A stretch of DNA of 64,000 bases. Source: Tepidibacter hydrothermalis. GTDB lineage: Bacteria; Bacillota; Clostridia; Peptostreptococcales; Peptostreptococcaceae. Below are positions 17,195 through 29,747 of the stretch, in pieces. How positions within the stretch are numbered: the stretch's first letter is position 1; every line of letters begins with the position of its first letter. The stretch covers positions 930,001 through 994,000 of the forward strand of contig NZ_CP120733.1 in NCBI RefSeq assembly GCF_029542625.1, written 5' to 3'. Below the pieces are notes generated by a model. That model ran no database searches and had not been told where the DNA came from. It was given only the letters and a program-made list of their open reading frames with translations. A program made the position numbers and the translations under genes.

Positions 17195-17491
17195 TTTACA
17201 ACCTCCTTAATAAAGTGAAACTTAATTAAGATAGAGTTTTTACTCTAAATGAATTTCTAACTTTAAGATAAAAACAGAAAAATGTTGAACTTGTAATTAG
17301 TATGTCAAAAAAACTGAAATTTATAGTAAAATATATATATCAAAAATTTCAAAAAAACCAAATAAATAGGGAATTAAAGCGAACAAAAAAATAAATAAAA
17401 TAGAGAGATAAATATTAAATTAAAATTAAATAAAATTTTTTTGATATAATAAGATTATTAAATATGAGTTTAATGTAAAGGGTGGATTTTT
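17195..17491. other. Divergent intergenic region between LysM-CAP and sigL
   Basis: 297 bp of AT-rich DNA carrying promoters for both directions. It includes repeat R2 copy 2 on the LysM-CAP side. No RNA gene was recognised. Confidence 0.5.
17218..17267. repeat. Short hairpin repeat R2, copy 2
   Basis: GAAACTTAATT followed by AGATAGAGTTTTTACTCT, closely matching 6661-6711. It sits 24 bases upstream of the LysM-CAP start on the minus strand. Confidence 0.55.
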
Positions 17492-18832
17492 ATGAAAATA
17501 AATTTTGGTTTAGAATTAAATCAAAGTCAAAAATTAGTGCTTACAAAACAATTAAAACAATCGTTAGATATATTGAATATGAGTACTCAAGATTTAGAAG
17601 AAGTTATATCTAAAGAAAGAGAAGAAAATCCTGTTATAGAAGTTGATAAGAACGATAAGATAGACTGGGAAAAATATATAGATAATATGAACAATAGAAC
17701 TTACAATCAAGCTAGCTCTGTCAATTATGACAATGAAGATTATAATATAGAAAATATGATTAAATATAATATGAATCTATATGAGTACTTGAAAAATCAA
17801 ATAAATTATTGTGATTTAAATAAAAAAGACAAAGATATAGTTGAATATATAATAGATTCAATAGATGAGCATGGATATTTTAAAAGTGATATAGAAGAAG
17901 TCTCAAATACATTAAAAACAACTAAAGAAGATATAATGAAAAACTTAAAGGTTGTTCAAACTCTAGAACCAAGTGGTATAGGAGCTAGAAATATAGAAGA
18001 ATGTTTAATGATTCAATTAAAAGAAAAAAATATACAAAATGATGTTCTAGAAAATGTTGTTGAAAACGATTTGAAATTATTAGGGGATAAAAAATATAAA
18101 GAAGTATGCAAAAAATATAAAATAAGTATGGAAAAATGTATCGAAATAGTAAATATAATAAAAACATTAGATCCAAAACCTGGGAATAAATATACTTATT
18201 CTAAAAATAACTATATAACACCAGATGTTATAGTTGAAAAAATAGGAACGGAATATGAAGTATATCTAAATGAAAAAAACACTACACATATAAAGATAAA
18301 TAAATTTTATGAAGAAATATTAAAAAATTCTCAAGATGATGAAAATGCTAAACAGTATATAAAAGAAAAATTAAATTCTGCATTTAATTTAGTTAAGAAT
18401 ATAGAAAGTAGAAAAAATACTATACTTAGGATTTCGAAAGAAATATTAAAACATCAATATGAATTTTTTGAAAATGGAAATAAGTATTTAAAGCAATTAA
18501 TATTAAAAGATATAGCTAATGATCTAGAAATACATGAATCAACAGTTAGTAGAGGCGTGAATGGAAAATATATGTTAACTCCACATGGAATGTTTGAGCT
18601 AAAATACTTTTTCAGCAGTGGATTAAATCAACAAGAGGATATAGCGTCTACTAGTATAAAAAATATAATAAAGGAAATAATAAATTCTGAAGATAAGAAA
18701 AAGCCATATAGTGATTCGAAAATATGCACTCTATTACAAGGGAAGGATATAAACATATCTAGAAGAACTGTTGCAAAATACAGAGAAGAACTAGGGATAA
18801 GATCATCTTCTAAAAGAAAAGAATTTTGTTAA
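17492..18832 (+). CDS. rpoN: RNA polymerase sigma-54 factor
   Basis: A 446-aa sigma-54 (SigL). Region I is the activator-interacting LNQSQKLVLTKQLKQSLDIL (residues 9-28). The acidic region II is short. The core-binding domain follows (GARNIEECLMIQLKEKN). The helix-turn-helix region is HESTVSRGVNGKYMLTPHGMFELK (about 348-371). The RpoN box is ISRRTVAKYREELGI (about 425-439). The position immediately before cggR matches C. difficile sigL. It serves the -24/-12 promoter of cdsB in this window. AGGGTGG ribosome site. Confidence 0.93.
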   Translation: MKINFGLELNQSQKLVLTKQLKQSLDILNMSTQDLEEVISKEREENPVIEVDKNDKIDWEKYIDNMNNRTYNQASSVNYDNEDYNIENMIKYNMNLYEYLKNQINYCDLNKKDKDIVEYIIDSIDEHGYFKSDIEEVSNTLKTTKEDIMKNLKVVQTLEPSGIGARNIEECLMIQLKEKNIQNDVLENVVENDLKLLGDKKYKEVCKKYKISMEKCIEIVNIIKTLDPKPGNKYTYSKNNYITPDVIVEKIGTEYEVYLNEKNTTHIKINKFYEEILKNSQDDENAKQYIKEKLNSAFNLVKNIESRKNTILRISKEILKHQYEFFENGNKYLKQLILKDIANDLEIHESTVSRGVNGKYMLTPHGMFELKYFFSSGLNQQEDIASTSIKNIIKEIINSEDKKKPYSDSKICTLLQGKDINISRRTVAKYREELGIRSSSKRKEFC

Positions 18833-18877
18833 GCATTAAAAATAAAATAAAAAAAATAATATTATTTCAAAAAAATA

Positions 18878-18906
18878 TTGAAAAAATTTCTATGTTAGTA
18901 TAGAAT
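18878..18906 (+). promoter_or_regulatory. Sigma-A promoter of the cggR-gap operon
   Basis: TTGAAA (18878-18883) and TAGAAT (18901-18906) with a 17-base spacer, directly upstream of the GGGAC repeats. Confidence 0.65.
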
Positions 18907-18919
18907 TAAATCAAGCGGT

Positions 18920-18999
18920 GGGACTAAAAAAAACGATAGGGACATTTTAGATCCCACTAAAAAAATAAGGATATAGGGACATAAAATAAACACAGGGAC
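18920..18999 (+). promoter_or_regulatory. Probable CggR operator
   Basis: Four GGGAC boxes at 18920, 18939, 18976 and 18995. Within each pair the spacing is 19 bases. The B. subtilis CggR operator has CGGGAC repeated 20 bases apart. The boxes lie between promoter and cggR, the position expected for a roadblock operator relieved by fructose-1,6-bisphosphate. A GATCCCAC on the opposite strand sense (18950-18957) adds dyad character. Confidence 0.65.
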
Positions 19000-19026
19000 T
19001 AAAAAAACCCTAAGAGGTATGAGATT

Positions 19027-20049
19027 ATGAAAAAATTGATACAAATTCAGAAAAAAATAATGCCTGAAGTTTTAGATGTTATGTATAGAAGATACAAAAT
19101 ATTAAATCAAATATCATTAAATGAGTCTATAGGAAGAAGATCTCTTTCAAATAAATTAGATTTGAGTGAGAGAGTAGTGAGATCAGAGGTTGAATTTTTG
19201 AAAAAACAAGATCTTATAGAAATATATACTTCTGGAATGAGCATAAATGAAAATGGACTCAATCTTCTTAATGATTTGAAAGTATTCATGGATGAAATAA
19301 TGGGTATTTCTGAGTTAGAAGAAAAAATAAAGAAAAAACTAGGCATAAAAAAAGTTATAATACTACCTGGAAATGCTGATGATGACTCTCTTGTTATAAA
19401 AGATATAGGTAAAGCAACTTACAAATATCTTACTAAAATAATAAAAAATGACTATATAATAGGAGTCACTGGCGGAAATACTATGCTTGAGTTTGCTAAT
19501 TGCTGCCATGAGACAAAAAAGTATGAAAATATTTTGGTAGTTCCGGCTAGAGGAGGACTTGGCAAAGAGGTAGAAATACAATCAAACAATATAGCTGCAA
19601 TAATTGGGAAAAAGTTTGGAGGAAACTATAAACTTTTACATGTTCCAGATAATGTAACTGAAGAAACTTTAAATAGCTTAATATTAGAGCCTGAGATAAA
19701 TAAAACATTAAACCATATACAGAATGTAGATATTTTAGTATTTGGGGTTGGAAGGGCAGATGATATGGCAAGAAGAAGAAAAATGCTTGATTCTGACTAC
19801 CAATATATAATGTCAAAAGGAGCTGTAGGTGAAGCTTTTGGATATTATTTTAACAGAGATGGTGAAATAATATATGAGACTAGTACTATAGGTATAAAGC
19901 TTGAGAATTTCAAAGCAATAAAAAATACTATAGGAATAGTTGGAGGAAGTAGAAAGGCAGAAGCTATACTTGCTATATCAAAGATAAAAAAAGATTTAGT
20001 ATTAGTTACTGATGAAGGTGCTGCAAATAAAATATGTGAATTAATTTAA
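19027..20049 (+). CDS. cggR: Central glycolytic genes regulator
   Basis: A 340-aa repressor of the SorC family. An N-terminal winged helix (residues about 20-80, IGRRSLSNKLDLSERVVRSE) precedes a sugar-phosphate-binding domain with VTGGNTMLEFA (about 147-157), VVPARGGLG (about 171-179) and FGVGRADDMARRRK (about 240-253). In Bacilli, CggR represses the gapA-pgk-tpi-pgm-eno operon and is released by fructose-1,6-bisphosphate. Here it is the first gene of the same operon, with GGGAC repeats ahead of it, so autoregulation is expected. Confidence 0.9.
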   Translation: MKKLIQIQKKIMPEVLDVMYRRYKILNQISLNESIGRRSLSNKLDLSERVVRSEVEFLKKQDLIEIYTSGMSINENGLNLLNDLKVFMDEIMGISELEEKIKKKLGIKKVIILPGNADDDSLVIKDIGKATYKYLTKIIKNDYIIGVTGGNTMLEFANCCHETKKYENILVVPARGGLGKEVEIQSNNIAAIIGKKFGGNYKLLHVPDNVTEETLNSLILEPEINKTLNHIQNVDILVFGVGRADDMARRRKMLDSDYQYIMSKGAVGEAFGYYFNRDGEIIYETSTIGIKLENFKAIKNTIGIVGGSRKAEAILAISKIKKDLVLVTDEGAANKICELI

Positions 20050-20086
20050 TATTATAAATCAATTCATAATTTAAAATATAAATTAA

Positions 20087-21106
<1,020 letters not shown>

Positions 21107-21127
21107 TACTATAATTTGAGTTTTAAA

Positions 21128-21168
21128 TAAGTCCGGGTTTGTAGTGTATACTACGGACTCAGGACTTT
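21128..21168 (+). terminator. Hairpin between gap and pgk
   Basis: Outer arms AAGTCC and GGACTT and inner arms GTAGT and ACTAC, followed by TTTTATATTT. Strong enough for termination, so pgk-eno may rely on read-through or on their own promoter (TTGAAT 21175-21180, TAACAT 21198-21203, spacer 17). Confidence 0.6.
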
Positions 21169-21174
21169 TTATAT

Positions 21175-21203
21175 TTGAATTAAAATATAAAAAAGTATAA
21201 CAT
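21175..21203 (+). promoter_or_regulatory. Possible internal promoter for pgk-tpi-gpmI-eno
   Basis: TTGAAT and TAACAT with a 17-base spacer; a second imperfect hairpin (AAAGTATA...TATACTTT, 21191-21229) covers the start region. Tentative. Confidence 0.35.
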
Positions 21204-21249
21204 TTTTATGAAAATGTGATATACTTTTAGCGAAAAGGAGTTGTATATT

Positions 21250-22449
21250 ATGTCAATGTTAAATAAAAAAACTATAGAAAATATAGATGTGAACGGAAAA
21301 AAAGTATTAGTAAGATGTGACTTTAATGTACCTTTAAAAGATGGTGTTATAACTGATGAGAATAGATTAGTTGGAGCTTTACCTACTATAAAATATTTAA
21401 TGGAAAATGGAGCAAAAGTTATTTTATGTTCTCACCTAGGTAAGCCAAAAGGAGAAGCTAAGCCGGAGCTTTCTTTAGCGCCTGTAGCTAAGAGATTATC
21501 AGAAATGTTAAACAAAGAAGTTGTATTTGCAGCAGATAATAGTGTTGTAGGAGAAAATGCTAAAAAAGCAGTTGCTGATATGAAAGATTCAGATATAGTT
21601 TTACTTCAAAACACTAGATATAGAAAAGAAGAAACTAAGAATGAAGAAAACTTCTCGAAAGAATTAGCATCTTTAGCAGATGTATTTGTAAATGATGCAT
21701 TTGGAACTGCTCATAGAGCTCATTGCTCTACTGTTGGAGTTAGCGAATTTGTTGAAACTAGCGCATGTGGATACTTAATTCAAAAAGAATTAAAATTCTT
21801 AGGAGAAGCTGTTGAGACTCCAGTAAGACCTTTTGTAGCTATACTTGGAGGAGCAAAGGTTTCTGATAAAATAAACGTTATAAATAACTTACTTGAAAAA
21901 GTAGATACTTTAATAATTGGTGGAGGAATGGCTTATACATTCTTAAAAGCACAAGGATATGGAATAGGAACTTCTTTACTTGAAGAAGATAAAATGGATT
22001 ATTCAATGGAAATGGTTAAAAAAGCAAAAGAAAAGGGAGTTAGATTGTTACTGCCTGTTGACCATGTTACTGGAGAAAAGTTTGATAAAGATACAGCTCC
22101 TGTTGTTACAGAAGATCAAAATATAAAAGAAGGATTTATGGGACTTGATATAGGACCTAAAACTGCAAAATTATATGCTGATGCTGTTAAAGAAGCTAAA
22201 ACTGTTATATGGAATGGACCTATGGGAGTATTCGAGTTTGAAAACTTTGCAAAAGGAACGATAGAAGTTGCTAAGGCTATGGCAGATGCTGATGCTACAA
22301 CTGTAATTGGTGGTGGAGACAGTGCTGCTGCTGTAAATATATTAGGCTTTGGAGAGAAAATGACTCACATATCTACTGGTGGTGGAGCTTCACTTGAATT
22401 CTTAGAAGGAAAAGAGCTTCCGGGAATAGTAGCTTTAAATAATAAATAA
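21250..22449 (+). CDS. pgk: Phosphoglycerate kinase
   Basis: A 399-aa kinase transferring phosphate from 1,3-bisphosphoglycerate to ADP. Motifs: [11 protein letters not shown] (residues about 18-28), [10 protein letters not shown] (about 57-66), the HRAHCSTVG stretch, GGAKVSDKI, and the nucleotide-binding GGGDSAAAV near the C-terminus. An upstream TTG at 21241 is in frame, but it touches the AAAAGGAG ribosome site (21233-21240); the ATG at 21250, nine bases away, is the sensible start. Confidence 0.96.
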   Translation: MSMLNKKTIENIDVNGKKVLVRCDFNVPLKDGVITDENRLVGALPTIKYLMENGAKVILCSHLGKPKGEAKPELSLAPVAKRLSEMLNKEVVFAADNSVVGENAKKAVADMKDSDIVLLQNTRYRKEETKNEENFSKELASLADVFVNDAFGTAHRAHCSTVGVSEFVETSACGYLIQKELKFLGEAVETPVRPFVAILGGAKVSDKINVINNLLEKVDTLIIGGGMAYTFLKAQGYGIGTSLLEEDKMDYSMEMVKKAKEKGVRLLLPVDHVTGEKFDKDTAPVVTEDQNIKEGFMGLDIGPKTAKLYADAVKEAKTVIWNGPMGVFEFENFAKGTIEVAKAMADADATTVIGGGDSAAAVNILGFGEKMTHISTGGGASLEFLEGKELPGIVALNNK

Positions 22450-22469
22450 TTTAAAAGGGGAGTGTAGTT

Positions 22470-23216
22470 ATGAGAAAACCTATCATTGCAGGAAATTGGA
22501 AAATGCATAAAACTATAAAAGAAGCTGTTGAATTTGTTAATGAAGTTAAATCTGAAATAAAGGGAACTGATGTTGAAGCAGTTATTTGTGCTCCGTTTAC
22601 TTTACTTAAGGATTTAAAAGAAGCATCTGAAGGAACTAATATTAAAATTGGTGCTCAAAATATGCACTTTGAAGAAAAAGGTGCTTTTACTGGAGAAATA
22701 TCTCCTCTTATGTTAAAAGAAATAGATGTTGACTACGTTGTAATAGGTCACTCTGAAAGAAGACAATACTTCAATGAAACTAATGAAACTGTAAATAAGA
22801 AGGTTATAAAGGCTTTAGAATACAAAATAAATCCTATAATCTGTGTTGGTGAAACTTTAGAAGAAAGAGAAGCTGATAAAACTAAGGATATAGTTAAAGT
22901 TCAAGTTGAAAAAGCTTTAGTAAACATAGACGAAAAAGATATAAAGGACATAGTTATAGCTTATGAGCCAATATGGGCTATAGGTACAGGAAAAACATCT
23001 AGTAGTAAAGATGCTAATGATGTTATAGCTTATATAAGAGAAGTTGTAGCTAATGTGTACTCTGAGGAAACTGCAGAAGAAGTTAGAATACAATATGGTG
23101 GAAGTGTTAAGCCAGCAAACGTAGAAGAAATAATGAATGAATCAGATATAGATGGTGCTTTAGTTGGTGGAGCAAGTCTTCAACCAAAAGATTACGTAGA
23201 ACTTGTTAATTTCTAA
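22470..23216 (+). CDS. tpiA: Triosephosphate isomerase
   Basis: A 248-aa (beta/alpha)8 enzyme. GNWKMHK carries the catalytic Lys (residue 11), IGHSERRQ the catalytic His (about 95) and [12 protein letters not shown] the catalytic Glu (about 166) and loop 6. YGGSV and GGASL bind phosphate. It follows pgk by 20 bases with AGGGGAG. Confidence 0.96.
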   Translation: MRKPIIAGNWKMHKTIKEAVEFVNEVKSEIKGTDVEAVICAPFTLLKDLKEASEGTNIKIGAQNMHFEEKGAFTGEISPLMLKEIDVDYVVIGHSERRQYFNETNETVNKKVIKALEYKINPIICVGETLEEREADKTKDIVKVQVEKALVNIDEKDIKDIVIAYEPIWAIGTGKTSSSKDANDVIAYIREVVANVYSEETAEEVRIQYGGSVKPANVEEIMNESDIDGALVGGASLQPKDYVELVNF

Positions 23217-23229
23217 GGAGTTGATAGAC

Positions 23230-26096
<2,867 letters not shown>

Positions 26097-26106
26097 TCTA
26101 AAAATT

Positions 26107-26137
26107 ATAGGGAGGATATATATCCTTCCTATTTTAT
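26107..26137 (+). terminator. Intrinsic terminator of the glycolytic operon
   Basis: ATAGGGAGGATA (26107-26118) pairs with TATCCTTCCTAT (26121-26132), followed by TTTATATT. Repeat R1 copy 3 follows at once. Confidence 0.8.
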
Positions 26138-26322
26138 ATTTAAGGAAACTATAATATTTTTGTTTTGTAGATAGCATTGATTAAAGAACTATAATTACAA
26201 CTATTTTTAAGTAACAGAGTCGTAAGACTTGTTGATGTGATGAGCGTAGCGAATTTTGAGAACGGAGCCTGTTAGGGATCGTTGGCGACATGAGTCACCG
26301 CGTTAGCTAGTAGACGAATTTT
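26138..26322. repeat. Interspersed repeat R1, copy 3 (tandem double core)
   Basis: Starts TTTAAGGAAACTATA behind the eno terminator. Core unit one (26209-26257) has AACAGAGTC-GTAA-GACTTGTT. Core unit two (26258-26322) has GAACGGAGCC...GGGATCGTT and the CGCGTTAGC hairpin, ending GTAGACGAATTTT. It fills nearly all of the eno-secG gap (298 bp); the rest is the secG promoter region. Confidence 0.75.
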
Positions 26323-26394
26323 TTTTATTGAAGGATTAATTTATATATGTTAAACTAACTATATTAATTTAGCTTAAAATGGAGGAGGTGTAGC

Positions 26395-26622
26395 ATGAAA
26401 ACTTTTTTAATGGTAATTCAACTTATAACTAGTATAGTATTGATTGTAAGTGTATTACTTCAATCAGGAAAAAGTGCAGGTCTTTCTGGAAGTATAGCAG
26501 GAGGGGCAGAACAAGTTGTTGGAACTAAAGCAAGAGGTTTAGATGCTTTGTTTTCAAAGATAACATCAGTTTGTGCAACTTTATTTATAATAGTAGCATT
26601 AGCATTAGTTGCTATACAATAG
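26395..26622 (+). CDS. secG: Preprotein translocase subunit SecG
   Basis: A 75-aa subunit of the SecYEG channel. Two membrane segments (residues about 3-22 and 53-73) flank the conserved loop VLLQSGKSAGLSGSIAGG and a following VVGTKARGLDALFSKIT. Length is typical. GGAGGAGG site. In many Firmicutes secG lies just before rnr and smpB, as here apart from the inserted hppA and pspC genes. Confidence 0.93.
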   Translation: MKTFLMVIQLITSIVLIVSVLLQSGKSAGLSGSIAGGAEQVVGTKARGLDALFSKITSVCATLFIIVALALVAIQ

Positions 26623-26642
26623 TTTTATCTATTACTTAATTA

Positions 26643-26698
26643 AAAATGACGCTTATTAAAATACCTTTAAGGTATTTTAATAAGCGTCATTTTTAATT
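26643..26698 (+). terminator. Strong intrinsic terminator of secG
   Basis: A 23- to 24-bp perfect stem (from AAAATGACGCTTATT at 26643; right arm 26671-26694) around TTTAA, then TTAATTTTT. An R1-like start (TTTAAGGAAATTAG) follows at 26698, but no core. Confidence 0.9.
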
Positions 26699-26795
26699 TT
26701 TAAGGAAATTAGATATCATAATGGGACAAATAAAATAATATAAACTTAATATAGCTATTTAAAAGCTAAAATTAATCTTGAAAGGGGATGTTGAA

Positions 26796-28814
26796 ATGAT
26801 CTCATATGCCGGCATTGCATCAATTTCAGGTATTATCGCCTTGATATTTGCATTTATACTAGCAAATAAGATTAACAAGGTAGAGGTTGGTACTAACAGG
26901 ATGAAAGAAATTTCTTCGTACATACAGGAAGGTGCGATGGCTTTTCTCACTAGGGAGTACAAGAGTTTGGTTTTATTTGTAGCATCTATATTTATAGTAT
27001 TATGCTTATTTATAAACCCACTTACTGGAGTATGTTTTTTAGTAGGAGCATTATTTTCTACATTTGCAGGGTTCTTTGGAATGAAGGTTGCAACAAAGGC
27101 AAATGTAAGAACTGCAAATGCAGCTAAAAAAGATGGAATGAATAAGGCATTGAGTATTGCATTTTCAGGTGGAGCTGTAATGGGAATGACAGTAGTAGGT
27201 CTTGGGATTTTAGGAGTTGGATTTTTATTTTTAATTCTTTATAAATTAGGAAATGATCCATCTGAATCAGCAAAGATACTGACAGGATTTGGTCTTGGTG
27301 CGTCTTCTCTTGCATTATTTGGGCGTGTTGGAGGCGGTATATATACAAAGGCTGCCGATGTAGGCGCTGACCTTGTGGGTAAAGTGGAAGCGGGAATACC
27401 AGAAGATGATCCTAGAAATCCTGCTGTTATAGCTGATAATGTAGGTGATAATGTAGGTGATGTTGCAGGTATGGGTGCTGATTTATTTGAATCATATGTA
27501 GGATCATTAATAGCTGCTATAACACTTGGTCTTATAGCATATGGTATAAACGGAGCTATATTTCCTTTATTATTATCGGCAGGTGGAATAATAGGAAGTA
27601 TAATAGGTACATTCTTTGTAAAAGCGGATGAAAAGAGTGATCCTCATAAAGCACTTAAAATGGGAACCTATGTATCGTCAATTTTAACTATGGGTTTTGG
27701 AATTGTATTATCAAATAATTTGTTAGGAGATTTAAAGGGTTTTTGGGTAGTGTTGATAGGTATAATAGTCGGAATGTGTATAGGTCAATTAACTGAAATA
27801 TATACATCTAGTGACTATTCTCATGTACAAAAAATTGCAAATCAATCTGAAACAGGTCCTGCCACGACTATAATATCTGGTCTTGCTGTTGGAATGAAAT
27901 CTACATTATGGCCTATAATGGTTATGGCGTTTGGAATATTATTGTCTTATTCTGTATTAGGGATTTATGGGATAGCACTTGCGTCTGTAGGTATGCTATC
28001 AACTGCTGGAATGACAATAGCTGTAGATGCATATGGACCTATAGCTGATAATGCAGGTGGAATAGCAGAAATGTGTGAACTTCCAAGTGATGTTAGAGGT
28101 ATAACTGATAAATTAGATTCTGTTGGAAATACTACAGCGGCTATTGGAAAAGGATTTGCTATAGGATCAGCAGCACTTGCAGCACTTGCTTTATTTGCAT
28201 CATATACAGCAGCTGCAAACCTTAGTGGAATAGATATAACTAATCCTGTAGTTATATCAGGTATGTTAATTGGTGGTATGCTTCCATTTTTATTCTCATC
28301 AATGACTATGGAGGCTGTAGGAAAAGCTGCTTTTGAGATGATAGAAGAAGTTAGAAGACAGTTTAGAGAAATGCCTGGAATAATGGAGGGAACTACAAAA
28401 CCAGATTATGCAAAATGTGTAGATATATCTACAGCATCAGCTCTAAAGCAAATGGTGTTACCTGGTATTCTTGCTGTTTTATCACCTGTATTGGCAGGAT
28501 TATTACTTGGAACAGAGGGGCTAGGAGGTCTTTTAGCTGGAGCATTAGTATCTGGAATACTTATGGCTATAATGATGTCAAACGCAGGTGGAGCATGGGA
28601 TAATGCAAAAAAATATATAGAAGCAGGAAATCATGGAGGTAAAGGTGGAGAACCTCATAAAGCAGCTGTTGTAGGAGATACAGTAGGAGATCCATTTAAA
28701 GATACATCAGGTCCATCTATAAATATTTTGATCAAACTTATGACTATAGTATCACTAGTATTTGCTCCATTATTTGTTCAGTATGGAGGAATATTATTAA
28801 AAATATTAAAATAA
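26796..28814 (+). CDS. hppA: Membrane-bound ion-pumping pyrophosphatase, K+-dependent type
   Basis: A 672-aa protein with about 16 membrane helices that couples pyrophosphate hydrolysis to H+ or Na+ export. Catalytic motifs: [21 protein letters not shown] near residue 185, [21 protein letters not shown] (about 210-230) and [15 protein letters not shown] near the C-terminus. In [18 protein letters not shown] the Ala replaces the Lys of K+-independent enzymes, which indicates K+ dependence. The K+-dependent group contains Na+ and H+ pumps, so the ion is not decided here. An upstream TTG (26778) is in frame, but AAAGGGG sits just before the ATG at 26796. Confidence 0.93.
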   Translation: MISYAGIASISGIIALIFAFILANKINKVEVGTNRMKEISSYIQEGAMAFLTREYKSLVLFVASIFIVLCLFINPLTGVCFLVGALFSTFAGFFGMKVATKANVRTANAAKKDGMNKALSIAFSGGAVMGMTVVGLGILGVGFLFLILYKLGNDPSESAKILTGFGLGASSLALFGRVGGGIYTKAADVGADLVGKVEAGIPEDDPRNPAVIADNVGDNVGDVAGMGADLFESYVGSLIAAITLGLIAYGINGAIFPLLLSAGGIIGSIIGTFFVKADEKSDPHKALKMGTYVSSILTMGFGIVLSNNLLGDLKGFWVVLIGIIVGMCIGQLTEIYTSSDYSHVQKIANQSETGPATTIISGLAVGMKSTLWPIMVMAFGILLSYSVLGIYGIALASVGMLSTAGMTIAVDAYGPIADNAGGIAEMCELPSDVRGITDKLDSVGNTTAAIGKGFAIGSAALAALALFASYTAAANLSGIDITNPVVISGMLIGGMLPFLFSSMTMEAVGKAAFEMIEEVRRQFREMPGIMEGTTKPDYAKCVDISTASALKQMVLPGILAVLSPVLAGLLLGTEGLGGLLAGALVSGILMAIMMSNAGGAWDNAKKYIEAGNHGGKGGEPHKAAVVGDTVGDPFKDTSGPSINILIKLMTIVSLVFAPLFVQYGGILLKILK

Positions 28815-28830
28815 ATGGTTGAATATTAAA

Positions 28831-28868
28831 AAGAACTGTATATTATATAATATATAGTTCTTTTTTTA
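28831..28868 (+). terminator. Intrinsic terminator of hppA
   Basis: AAGAACT (28831-28837) with AGTTCTT (28856-28862), extended by an AT-only inner stem, and a run of seven T. Confidence 0.8.
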
Positions 28869-28869
28869 T

Positions 28870-28998
28870 AATGAATAGGAAATTATATTCCTGTTTAAGT
28901 TAGGGATAAATATAATTTTCGTTATGAATTTCAAAAAAGTCTACATTTACAATCTTCAAAGGAAGAGAGTCACCGCGTTAGCGAGTAGGCGAATTTTT
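28870..28998. repeat. Chimeric repeat: R5 front, R1 end
   Basis: The first 75 bp (AATGAATAGGAAATTATATT onwards) match 34780-34856. The last 33 bp (GAGTCACCGCGTTAGCGAGT, then AGGCGAATTTT) match the end of the R1 core, but the first R1 hairpin is missing. It starts right behind the hppA terminator and ends 27 bases before the pspC start. Confidence 0.65.
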
Positions 28999-29025
28999 TA
29001 TTCAAATGAGAAAGGAAGGTGTTTT

Positions 29026-29436
29026 ATGGATAAGAAAGTTTACAGATCTATAGATGATAAGGTTTTAGCTGGAGTTTGCGGAGGTTTGGCAAAGTATTTT
29101 GATATTGATTCAACTATAATAAGGGTTTTGTGGATATTAGGATTTTTTGCAGGTGGATTAGGAATTTTAGCTTATATAATATGTGCAGTTATAATACCAC
29201 AAGAAAGCTTTGTTGAATATAATATGAATAAAAGCACATATAATGAAGCTATGCCTAGATACGATGAAGATAGATCTAAAAAAAATAAGGTTGTATTAGG
29301 AAGTATATTAGTTATAATAGGTGTTTTTAGCTTGATAGATGAGTATTTATATTGGATGGATATAGAAAAATTATGGCCTATAATTTTTATTGTAATTGGT
29401 ATATATATTATAGTAAAAAAACAGGGAGATGATTAA
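29026..29436 (+). CDS. PspC-domain membrane protein
   Basis: A 136-aa protein. The PspC domain (residues about 4-61, YRSIDDKVLAGVCGGLAKYF, then a membrane helix) is followed by a charged linker and two short membrane segments (about 88-132). PspC proteins act in envelope-stress responses. The frame stays open back to 28924, but that part only reads through the repeat element; AAGGAAGGTG precedes the ATG at 29026. It nearly overlaps the next small membrane gene. Confidence 0.85.
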   Translation: MDKKVYRSIDDKVLAGVCGGLAKYFDIDSTIIRVLWILGFFAGGLGILAYIICAVIIPQESFVEYNMNKSTYNEAMPRYDEDRSKKNKVVLGSILVIIGVFSLIDEYLYWMDIEKLWPIIFIVIGIYIIVKKQGDD

Positions 29437-29437
29437 G

Positions 29438-29611
29438 GTGAATAAAGGTGGGTTGATTTGGGGGATATTTTTTATACTTTTAGGAATAGGATGGACTTTA
29501 GAAAACTTTAACATTATAGATGTATCTACTATAGATATATTAGTTAAATTTTGGCCATTAATACTAATAGGTATAGGTGTTGATATTATTTATAAAAATA
29601 GAAAAAAATGA
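29438..29611 (+). CDS. Small two-helix membrane protein (LiaI/LiaF-TM-like)
   Basis: A 57-aa protein with two hydrophobic segments (GLIWGIFFILLGIGWTLENF and FWPLILIGIGVDIIY), the pattern of DUF5668/LiaF-type membrane domains. The FWP-LILIGIG motif also occurs in the end of the preceding PspC protein. The GTG at 29438 lies nine bases after GGGAG. An ATG at 29429 overlaps the pspC stop and is too close to that site. Probably a two-gene envelope-stress operon. Confidence 0.65.
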   Translation: MNKGGLIWGIFFILLGIGWTLENFNIIDVSTIDILVKFWPLILIGIGVDIIYKNRKK

Positions 29612-29747
29612 TGTATTAATATAGAAAAAGATGATATTATAAGGTTTAGTGTTAAAATTTACATTATTGATAAATAGTATTTAAAATAATAATAAATGGA
29701 TAACATATAAATATAATTAAAATTTCAATTTTAATAGGAGGTATTAA

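Noticed and set aside
26698-26735. Further R1 copy behind secG
   Set aside because: Only the AAGGAAATTAG front is present; no hairpin core follows.
28924-29025. N-terminal extension of the PspC protein
   Set aside because: The extra 34 residues only translate repeat DNA, and a proper ribosome site precedes the ATG at 29026.
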